From UBA5069 sp964560495 (GTDB lineage Bacteria; Chloroflexota; Anaerolineae; Caldilineales; Caldilineaceae): a DNA stretch of 64,000 bases. A model generated the notes under the pieces. It was not told the origin of the DNA. It did no database searches and saw only the letters and a program-made list of their open reading frames with translations. Both the position numbers and the translations under genes were made by a program. The stretch is taken from the NCBI GenBank assembly GCA_964560495.1, contig CAZLMM010000013.1, positions 43,840 through 107,839 on the forward strand. Direction: 5' to 3'. Position 1 is the stretch's first letter, and the number at the start of each line of letters is the position of its first letter. Shown in pieces: positions 57,533 through 64,000 of the stretch.

Positions 57533-57604
57533 TATACTTTGCTCTGTTGGAGACCAGGAGTTTTCGCAGGCCAAAACTCCTGGTCTCAAAGCAACCGCAG
57601 TATA
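57533..57604. repeat. TATACT-ended palindromic element, copy C
   Basis: A 72-bp element with ends TATACTTTGC (57533) and CCGCAGTATA (to 57604). Stem TTGGAGACCAGGAGTTTT (57547-57564) pairs with 57573-57590 with one mismatch. It lies between rpoD and the GT39-like gene in the same orientation as copy A. Confidence 0.88.
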
Positions 57605-57797
57605 ATCCCGAAAATGTTTTTGTGCTCTTTGTGGCAAATGGTTTTCTGAACGGACAACGCATCTTCAGCCGTAGATTTCCTGCGGCGGGGTTTCTGGCGC
57701 TTGACCGCGTCAAGAACCCCGCCGCAGTTCGTTTGTTGACAAACTTTCGGGTCAACATTGACGCAAATGCTTTGGTGTGCGATGCTTTGGCGCTGTG

Positions 57798-59387
57798 ATG
57801 AGATCGAAATCCTTACAAACTCCAATGGCGATGTTTCCCGCGCTCCCCTGGCGTATCGCCCTTCCCGCCAGCGCGACGGCGCTGCTCACTAGGCTGACGC
57901 TGGCAGCATTCACCCTGCGCCTGCTCCTGCTGGAAGCCTATCCCCTGCGCGAGGATGAAGCCATTTATGGCGTCTGGGCGCGCTCGGTCTGGCAGGACCC
58001 TTGGTTCGTGACCACCTGGCCGGACAAACCACCGCTCTTCCTGTGGCTGCAAGCCCTCAGCCTGGCGCTCTTTGGCCCCAGCGCAGCCGCCGCGCGCATG
58101 GTGAGCATCGCCGCCAGCACGCTGACCGTCCCCATCACTGTCGTCATTGCGCGCCGTCTTTGGGGCGACCGGGCAGCCGTCGCTGCCGCGCTTTTGCTGG
58201 CGCTCAACCCTTTTGCCATCAGCTTTGGCCCCACAGGCTACACTGATTCCCTGCTGGTTTTCTTCGGCATGGCGTCTCTTCTTTGCGCTCTGTTTGGCCG
58301 GCCTGGTTGGGCAGGTCTTTGGCTCGGCGCAGCCATCATGACCAAGCAGCAAGGGGTCCTCTATGCGCCTCTGATTCTGGCCTTCGTTCTCCTATGGCCT
58401 CAAGGAAGCAGGCGCCACGCAGCCGCCCAGAATCCCCAAAGGCTCTCAGCCGTTGCATGGCTGATACTGGGTCTGATTGGGTTTGTTGCGCCCATCATGG
58501 TCTGGGATGCAGCTCGTTGGGCTGTGGCGCCTTCTCCGTGGGATCTGGGCGTGCGCAACTACGGGTCGCTGGCGCTTGCGTCGCCGGAAGACTGGGGTCT
58601 ACGACTGGTCACCTGGGCGCAGATTGCCTGGCATCTGACAGCAAGTTGGCCGGTGTGGATTATCCTCGTGGCGTTCGGGGCGGGCCGTCTCGTCGCAAGG
58701 AAGCGCCTGCGTCTGACCCTCTTTGTGGTGCTGGCCTTGTGGTCTCTTGCCTTTATGTTCATCCATGCTCTCTCGACCGTCCCTGCGTGGGATCGCTATC
58801 TGCTGCCGTTGGCGCCCTTCCTGGCGTTGGGAGGCGGCTGGCTGGCGGCGGAACAACTGCGGCTTCCCGGGGCGTTGGGACTTGTTCTCCTGGCGGCGGT
58901 CGGGCTGCTCTTGCTGCCGCCAGCACTGGCTGCCAGTCGCGGGGCGCTGCCCATCGGCGGGGATCACGGCGACCTGAGCGGCTTGGACGAAGCGCTGGCC
59001 TGGGTGGAGGATGCGCAGCCCGACAACAAAGCGCTTTATCATCGCGTGGTCGGGTGGCACGCGCAATTCTACCTGTTCGACCAGGTGCAACGGGGGGCAG
59101 TTGGGTTGCGCTGGTTTCCCAGCGCCGCATATCTGGCGGACAATACCGCCAAAACGCCCCACTTGCGCAAGTTCATCATCGAACCGGATTGGGCGGCGAC
59201 GCCCAACCTGGCGTTCCACCTGGCAATGCGCGGGTTGGGCCTGACCATAGCGGCGCGCGTTGGTCGCTTCACCGTCTATGAAGTAATGCAATCGCCCCGG
59301 TCGTTTTGCACCTGGTGCGTCTCGCGTGCATCGGGCCGTTGGCCATGGGTGAGCGCGCCCGGAGACTGGAGTATCGTGAAACCATGA
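57798..59387 (+). CDS. Dolichyl-phosphate-mannose-type (GT39-like) membrane glycosyltransferase
   Basis: The 529-residue membrane protein has about 11-12 segments. The first extracytoplasmic loop carries the acidic motif PLREDEAIYGVWARSVW near residue 50, typical of PMT_2/ArnT-like GT-C transferases that move sugars from polyprenyl phosphate to proteins or lipids. TWPDKPPLFLWLQAL near 75 and ARMVSIAAS complete the family signature, and a soluble C-terminal part follows (about 390-529). ATG 57798 was chosen; ATG 57825 is an alternative. The acceptor is unknown. The next gene is a second large membrane protein. Confidence 0.87.
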   Translation: MRSKSLQTPMAMFPALPWRIALPASATALLTRLTLAAFTLRLLLLEAYPLREDEAIYGVWARSVWQDPWFVTTWPDKPPLFLWLQALSLALFGPSAAAARMVSIAASTLTVPITVVIARRLWGDRAAVAAALLLALNPFAISFGPTGYTDSLLVFFGMASLLCALFGRPGWAGLWLGAAIMTKQQGVLYAPLILAFVLLWPQGSRRHAAAQNPQRLSAVAWLILGLIGFVAPIMVWDAARWAVAPSPWDLGVRNYGSLALASPEDWGLRLVTWAQIAWHLTASWPVWIILVAFGAGRLVARKRLRLTLFVVLALWSLAFMFIHALSTVPAWDRYLLPLAPFLALGGGWLAAEQLRLPGALGLVLLAAVGLLLLPPALAASRGALPIGGDHGDLSGLDEALAWVEDAQPDNKALYHRVVGWHAQFYLFDQVQRGAVGLRWFPSAAYLADNTAKTPHLRKFIIEPDWAATPNLAFHLAMRGLGLTIAARVGRFTVYEVMQSPRSFCTWCVSRASGRWPWVSAPGDWSIVKP

Positions 59388-59484
59388 TGCGACGGACGGC
59401 TGGCAAGATACGATTTTCGGGAAATGCGCCGGCGGGGCATGGTGGAATAGGCGTGCTTCCCGCGCGTGGGAGCGCCACGCAGTC

Positions 59485-62400
59485 ATGGTGAAGACATCGA
59501 GCGCGCCGCCGCCCATTCGTCGTTGGCTGGCACATCTGGTTACTGCGCTGTTTCTGGCTGCATTCGTCGCGGCGCTCTATCGGCTCTTGCTCTTCACCAA
59601 TCGCGCGTTGGCGACCGGCGATATTCTGCTCTATTTCTACCCCTATCGCGACTATGCCTCGGCTTCACTGCGCGCAGGACAACTTCCTCTTTGGAATCCC
59701 TATCTCTTTCTGGGCGCGCCCTTCCTGGCCAATCCCCAGGCTGCTGTGCTCTATCCGCTGCATTGGCCGCTGTCGTGGCTGGATGTGACCAGGCAGATCT
59801 ACTGGAGCGCGGCGATTCACACCTGGTTGCTCGGTCTGGGGGGCTATGTCCTCCTGCGACGTTGGGGCTACAGTGTGTGGGCTGGTCTCGCCGCAGGAGG
59901 CGTTCTGGCGGGCAGCGGCTTTTTCGGCGGGTTGATCGGCCACATCAACCAGATGAACGCCTCAGCCTGGCTGCCGTGGGCAATGGCGCTGTTGCCCATG
60001 CGCTCGACAGACAGCGTTTCACGAAGAGAGACATTGGGGCGAACGCTGATCTGCATTTCGGTATTGGGGATGCTGACAGCCCTGATGCTCCTGGCTGGGC
60101 ACACCCAAAGCGCCTTCATCAGTCTCTTCGCCCTGGGTGTGTGGGCGGTCGTCCAGTCCTTCTACATGCAACAGCCCAAACATCACCGATCTGCTTTGGT
60201 AGACCTTGTTCACCAGGCGTCGACGACAGCCGATGTCGCTGCACCCGACGTCGATTCCTCTCGCCGTTCTTGGCTGCGTCGCATCTGTTTTTGGCCACAG
60301 CCGCTCATCGTCTACGTCGGCGGCGTGATCCTGGGCGCACTCTTGAGCGCGGCCCAATTGTTGCCCACCCTGGAATTGAGCCAGTTGGGGCTGCGCAGCG
60401 GCGGGCTGAGCTACCTGGACGCGACCAGCTTCAGCCTTCATCCCCTCAAACTCATCTGGACCCTTCTCCCTTCCTATGGTCTGGTTGATCTAGAAGCCAT
60501 TTTCGATACGCCAGCCTTCAGTGAATTCATTGCCTATGTGGGCGTCATCGGCGTTGCCCTCGGTCTCTTTGGCGCATGGAAGGGAAGCGGCGTTGCCCGG
60601 CGTTTTGGCATCCTGTTCACGCTATTGGGTCTCTTCCTGGCCTTGGGGCGCTGGAATCCCTTCTACTATCTTGCCTACGAATTCATCCCCGGCTTCGATC
60701 TTTTTCGCACGCCAGCGCGCTGGCTGATGCTCTACACTCTGGGCATGGCCGCCCTGGCTGGTGCGGCTATCGAGCGATTGACCTCACGGCGCGCGAGGGA
60801 GATCAGGGTGGTCCCAAGGACGACCGACGTTGCCGTGGGCGACTGGAAAACGTCAACCTCTCTTCAGTGGATTGTCCGTCCCCTGTCCGGCTCGTGGGTC
60901 CTGCCAACGGTCCTGCTCGCGCTGCTCGGCGTTGAGCTTCTTCTTGCCGCACCTGCGCTGCCTGCGTCTCATCCCACCGCGCCCCAGGCCGTGAACGAGT
61001 TGCGCACTGCGCCAGCGCACCTGCGCACCGACCCGGCGCGTACGGCGCTGCACCCGGCGGCAGCCGGTCGCTTTCTGGGGATGAGCTCCATCACCTATGA
61101 CCCAGGCGATATGGCCGATCTACATCGCATCTATCGGGAAGGCGACCCGTCTCAACTCAGTGAACGGGAATTCAACGACCTGGTCATTGCGCTCAAAGTG
61201 CAGGAGCTCCTCGTCCCCAACCTGCCCCTGCTCTGGCGCATTCCCGCCGTCGACGGCTACGACGGCGGCGTACTGCCCCTGTTGCGCTACAACCAGCTCA
61301 TTTCCCTCTTTGCGCCGCAACAGGAACTCACCCCCGATGGTCGCCTACGCGAGCAACTGGCTGAAATTCCGTCGACTTCGCTCCTCGGGCTGCTCCACGT
61401 CACCCACGTGGTCACGGATAAGGTGAAGGATCTCTGGTTCGACGGCGTTTTCTATGACCGACAGATCGGCGCACGGCTGACGAAAGAAGCGCCGACCGTC
61501 GTCGTGGAGACGCCGGGGACCTTTGCCGCCACTCATGTGGATGTCATCGGCGCAGTGAAGGGAGACCCGGAGACGTTGGCCACACTGAAGGGGCGAACCA
61601 TTCCGGCAGCTTCTATGAGAGTGCAAACAGAAGCCGGCCCGCAGGAGATTCAGCTTACCGCTGGCGGCGCGCCGGGCGCTCATTTCGCCGATGACGCATT
61701 GGACAGCGACCTGGCGATCAGTAGCGGCACCGCCAGCGCGTTTCGCGATCTGGAAGCTGGCCGCCAAGAGTATCGGGCGCGCCTGCCGCTCTCCGGCTTG
61801 ACAACGCCCCAGAAGATCGAATTCATCTTGAGTGACGCGCCATTTGATGTGCTGATCCAGGCCGTCACCCTCTACGACGAGACGACAGGCATGTTCCTGC
61901 CCCTGCTCCCTAGCGACCGGGGGCGTTTTCGTCTGGCGCACAGCGGCGATGTGAAGGTGTATGAAAATCTTGACGAACCACCGCGGGCCTTTTTGGTGGG
62001 AAAGACGCTGACAGCGGCTGACCCGCAGCAAGCGATTGAGTTGCTGCGCACCGTTGCTGACCCACGGGAGATCGCCGTGGTGGAGGGCATGACGCCCCTG
62101 GATGGTCAGATGGGGTCAATGAGCAACGCGACCATTACTGCCTATGCGCCGGAGCGCGTGGAGGTTCAGACGCAGAGCACGGAGGAAGCCCTGCTCGTGC
62201 TGAACGATGCATTCTATCCAGGCTGGCGAGCGCAAGTGGATGGTGCGCCCACGGAGATCTTCCCGACCAACGTGCTTTTCCGCGGGGTGCGCATCCCGTC
62301 GGGCGAACACACAGTGACCTTCACCTTCGAACCGTATACATGGTGGGTGGGGAGCGCGGTCAGCATCGCGGCCCTTGGTCTGTGGTTGGCGCTCATTGCA

Positions 62401-62490
62401 GTTGGCGCAGCGGGGGTTCTCCCAAGTTGTTGGAGGCAGTACGGCCGTGAGGTGGGCGGCGGCGCGACTTTGTTCTGCAGGACAACCTGA
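59485..62490 (+). CDS. YfhO-family membrane protein
   Basis: This 1001-residue protein has about 12 N-terminal membrane segments, a large extracytoplasmic region (about 490-930), and a final membrane helix. YfhO-like features are the N-terminal TGDILLYFYPYRDYASASLR, PLWNPYLFLGAPFLANPQAA near 72, and the end ALLVLNDAFYPGWRAQVDG followed by a one-helix anchor. YfhO proteins are GT-C-like and aid glycosylation of cell-envelope polymers such as lipoteichoic acid. The last 25 residues (GVLPSCWRQYG...) are encoded by palindromic repeat sequence at 62447-62509, so the natural C-terminus may have been extended by repeat insertion. Confidence 0.85.
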   Translation: MVKTSSAPPPIRRWLAHLVTALFLAAFVAALYRLLLFTNRALATGDILLYFYPYRDYASASLRAGQLPLWNPYLFLGAPFLANPQAAVLYPLHWPLSWLDVTRQIYWSAAIHTWLLGLGGYVLLRRWGYSVWAGLAAGGVLAGSGFFGGLIGHINQMNASAWLPWAMALLPMRSTDSVSRRETLGRTLICISVLGMLTALMLLAGHTQSAFISLFALGVWAVVQSFYMQQPKHHRSALVDLVHQASTTADVAAPDVDSSRRSWLRRICFWPQPLIVYVGGVILGALLSAAQLLPTLELSQLGLRSGGLSYLDATSFSLHPLKLIWTLLPSYGLVDLEAIFDTPAFSEFIAYVGVIGVALGLFGAWKGSGVARRFGILFTLLGLFLALGRWNPFYYLAYEFIPGFDLFRTPARWLMLYTLGMAALAGAAIERLTSRRAREIRVVPRTTDVAVGDWKTSTSLQWIVRPLSGSWVLPTVLLALLGVELLLAAPALPASHPTAPQAVNELRTAPAHLRTDPARTALHPAAAGRFLGMSSITYDPGDMADLHRIYREGDPSQLSEREFNDLVIALKVQELLVPNLPLLWRIPAVDGYDGGVLPLLRYNQLISLFAPQQELTPDGRLREQLAEIPSTSLLGLLHVTHVVTDKVKDLWFDGVFYDRQIGARLTKEAPTVVVETPGTFAATHVDVIGAVKGDPETLATLKGRTIPAASMRVQTEAGPQEIQLTAGGAPGAHFADDALDSDLAISSGTASAFRDLEAGRQEYRARLPLSGLTTPQKIEFILSDAPFDVLIQAVTLYDETTGMFLPLLPSDRGRFRLAHSGDVKVYENLDEPPRAFLVGKTLTAADPQQAIELLRTVADPREIAVVEGMTPLDGQMGSMSNATITAYAPERVEVQTQSTEEALLVLNDAFYPGWRAQVDGAPTEIFPTNVLFRGVRIPSGEHTVTFTFEPYTWWVGSAVSIAALGLWLALIAVGAAGVLPSCWRQYGREVGGGATLFCRTT

Positions 62491-62509
62491 CTTCGCCGCC
62501 CACCTCATG
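62447..62509. repeat. GGCGGCG palindrome family, copy 3, overlapping a gene end
   Basis: GTGAGGTGGGCGGC (62447-62460) pairs with GCCGCCCACCTCAT (62496-62509). It overlaps the last codons and stop (62490) of the YfhO-like gene and could serve as its terminator. Confidence 0.7.
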
Positions 62510-62585
62510 CCCTTACGACACTGGCCAACACTTTGGGATGCGCCCGGCGCAGCGATCAAGTTGCGCCGTCCGTCGCAGACTGGGG

Positions 62586-62591
62586 TATAAT
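62586..62591 (+). promoter_or_regulatory. Promoter upstream of amaP-scpB
   Basis: A perfect TATAAT (62586-62591) lies 34 bases before ATG 62625, with a weak TTGCGC at 62561. It would transcribe amaP and scpB together. Confidence 0.5.
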
Positions 62592-62624
62592 CTTGAAAAT
62601 GTCTGTCGGCGCGGGATCCCACTC

Positions 62625-63188
62625 ATGAACTCATTCAATCGCATCGTTGCCATCGTTCTCTGGGTGCTGCTCCTGGCGCTCTCCATCTATCTCGCCATTG
62701 CCCCATTCGATGTGGTGGGACAGGCGCAACAGTGGTTGAGCGTTTCTTCCGGCACGCTGACGGGCTGGCAAGAGGCCAATCCCACGAATTTCATCATCGG
62801 CCAGATTGCTTTTGGCATCGCTGCACTCATCTTCTTTGCCATGCTTTTCTGGGCAGAACTTTTCACAGGGCGTCGGCGCGGCGTGCGCATTTATACCGCT
62901 GAAGGCGGCACTGCCGAATTGGACGCCAACAGTGTGGGGCGCCGCCTGGCCTGGCATCTGGATCAACTGGCCGAAATCGTCACGGTTGTGCCCACAGTCA
63001 AACCGCGCGGTGCAGCGGTGGACATCATGCTGGAAATCGAAGCGGCGCCCGACGTGGATATCCCATTCAAAACTGACGAAGTCGTGCTCGTGACGCGCGA
63101 AGTGATCGAGACCGATCTTGGGCTGAAGCTGGGCAAGCTCGACGTGCGTATGCGCTGCGCTCCCTTCGATCCCGAATGGGCTGGGTGA
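62625..63188 (+). CDS. amaP: AmaP-like alkaline-shock membrane anchor protein
   Basis: A 187-residue protein with two N-terminal membrane helices (about 7-28 and 57-80) joined by a hydrophilic loop, then a cytoplasmic domain with GRRLAWHLDQLAEIVTVVP and VTREVIETDLGLKLGKLDVRM. This is the plan of AmaP/DUF322-type anchors that tether Asp23/Gls24 proteins to the membrane. No Asp23 gene is adjacent. It overlaps the scpB start by 4 bases. Confidence 0.8.
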   Translation: MNSFNRIVAIVLWVLLLALSIYLAIAPFDVVGQAQQWLSVSSGTLTGWQEANPTNFIIGQIAFGIAALIFFAMLFWAELFTGRRRGVRIYTAEGGTAELDANSVGRRLAWHLDQLAEIVTVVPTVKPRGAAVDIMLEIEAAPDVDIPFKTDEVVLVTREVIETDLGLKLGKLDVRMRCAPFDPEWAG

Positions 63189-63820
63189 CAAAAGCCATGT
63201 TGTCTGAGAATGCCCCCCCAGGGGCGGGCCTGCGCCCTGACGTCGCCGAACCGCTGCTCCTGGTTGGCGCTGAGTGGCAGCCCCTATCTGCCCTGCTGGA
63301 AAGCTTGCTCTTTGTGGCTGACAAGCCGACAAGCGCGTCCCAATTGGCCAAAACACTGGGCCTGACCCTGCCCGAAACGGAAGCCGGTCTGGCGAGGCTG
63401 GCCGAAACCTATGTACGCGAGGGGCGCGGGCTGCGTCTACAAGAGCAACACGGCTGTTGGCGGTTGGTCACCATGCCCGAAGCCGCCAGTCTCGTTGAGA
63501 CATTCTTGCACCTGGATTTCACCACGAAACTGAGCGCGCCCGCTCTGGAGACCCTCGCTATTATTGCCTATCGCCAGCCAGTGACGCGTCCTCAGATTGA
63601 GGCGGTGCGCGGGGTCGATTGCGGCGCAGTGCTGCGCTCCCTCATCCAGCGGGGGCTGGTCGAAGAAGTCGGGCGCCTGGAAAGCGTAGGGCGCCCCATT
63701 CTTTACAGCGTTACCGAGCATTTCATGCACCACTTTGGCCTCATCTCCATGCGCGACCTGCCGCCTTTGGAACAACAGGATGAAGAGCTGCTTGCGGCTG
63801 CACCGCAAGTGGAAGAGTAG
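63185..63820 (+). CDS. scpB: Segregation and condensation protein B
   Basis: About 211 residues; GTG 63185 forms a GTGA overlap with amaP, while ATG 63176 is an upstream alternative and ATG 63197 a shorter one. Two winged-helix domains are visible: LLESLLFVADKPTSASQLAKTLGL (about 38-60) and SAPALETLAIIAYRQPVTRPQIEAVRGV (about 118-145), the latter diagnostic for ScpB, followed by GRPILYSVTEHFMHHFGL. ScpB is the kite subunit of the SMC-ScpAB condensin needed for chromosome segregation. ScpA is not in the window. Confidence 0.94.
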   Translation: MTKAMLSENAPPGAGLRPDVAEPLLLVGAEWQPLSALLESLLFVADKPTSASQLAKTLGLTLPETEAGLARLAETYVREGRGLRLQEQHGCWRLVTMPEAASLVETFLHLDFTTKLSAPALETLAIIAYRQPVTRPQIEAVRGVDCGAVLRSLIQRGLVEEVGRLESVGRPILYSVTEHFMHHFGLISMRDLPPLEQQDEELLAAAPQVEE

Positions 63821-63823
63821 CCG

Positions 63824-63892
63824 GCGGTTTCCATACGGCTGGACGTCGTGTTACGCCACATGCCGGCAGAGATCGTGTAGCATGGAAACCGC
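63824..63892. repeat. 11-bp inverted repeat after scpB
   Basis: GCGGTTTCCAT (63824-63834) is perfectly inverted at ATGGAAACCGC (63882-63892). It may terminate the amaP-scpB transcript. Bases 63893-64000 contain no recognised gene. Confidence 0.6.
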
Positions 63893-64000
63893 ACCTACGT
63901 CCCCCCGTACTGTGCTCGTACTTCCTCTTGGCCCCAATCGCAAATCCCGCATCCCTTCTCATTTCATCCCCTCTACCTGCCGGTGATACACTAAGCAGTC

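Overview
The window is a gene-dense, GC-rich bacterial chromosome segment with about 63 protein genes. No rRNA, tRNA, prophage, CRISPR array or intact insertion sequence was recognised. It most resembles Chloroflexota of the Caldilineae/Anaerolineae kind. That is inference from gene content: a subtype-A2 caa3-type oxidase operon with SURF1, CtaB and CtaG, a SigA-type primary sigma factor, a phosphatidylcholine-synthase-like enzyme, FmdB and DUF4058 proteins, and families of short palindromic intergenic repeats. No marker gene fixes the taxon.

Layout. 1-4224: 3' end of a sugar ABC transporter operon (binding protein end, two permeases) followed by an ADP-ribosylglycohydrolase-family protein; hairpins sit at both intercistronic junctions. 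4395-10286: small enzymes (YbaK-type deacylase, DUF1269 protein, metallo-beta-lactamase-fold hydrolase, HAD, Nudix, class III aminotransferase) and one broken gene. 10477-12576: nagA plus an N-acetylglucosamine-kinase-like gene. 12684-18913: tatA, a large membrane protein, mrp flanked by two copies of one repeat, and a membrane Fe-S oxidoreductase of the HdrD/ETF:quinone type. 19321-21054: a secreted metallophosphatase with three LysM domains. 21261-25433: an overlapping Nfu-like/small protein/asparaginase trio, then E2 and E3 of a 2-oxoacid dehydrogenase. 25526-30480: thioesterase, MBL hydrolase, uxaC, a sugar epimerase and mltG. 30529-38304: degenerate M23 protein, FmdB, a nuclease-like/Tudor-like protein, murJ, miaA, yraN, a Pcs-like enzyme and an AlkZ-like glycosylase.

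38599-44158, all on the minus strand: a Cys/Met-metabolism PLP enzyme, a small membrane protein, a KimA-like potassium importer behind a ydaO/yuaA-type cyclic-di-AMP riboswitch with its own terminator and promoter, a DedA protein and a Na+/Ca2+ exchanger. 44518-54640: a 2Fe-2S ferredoxin, a diacylglycerol-kinase-family gene, DUF4058, then the aa3 oxidase operon read on the minus strand from a strong promoter near 54702-54731 in the order COX2-like mini-protein, ctaC, ctaD, ctaF, ctaE, ctaG, FixH-like, surf1, ctaB. 55039-63820: a methyltransferase with a C-terminal zinc ribbon, rpoD/sigA, a GT39-like membrane protein, a YfhO-like protein, amaP and scpB.

Regulatory themes. Many genes overlap by 4 bases (ATGA/GTGA), which suggests translational coupling. 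An extended -10 motif TGCTATA(A/C)T recurs upstream of genes, and in three places a -10 lies only 6-8 bases before the start codon, predicting leaderless mRNAs. Three or more families of palindromic repeats occupy intergenic gaps. The most informative single element is the c-di-AMP riboswitch. The least explained ones are the 72-74-bp TATACT...AGTATA palindromes, a structured leader before the Fe-S oxidoreductase, and the nuclease-like/Tudor-like protein.
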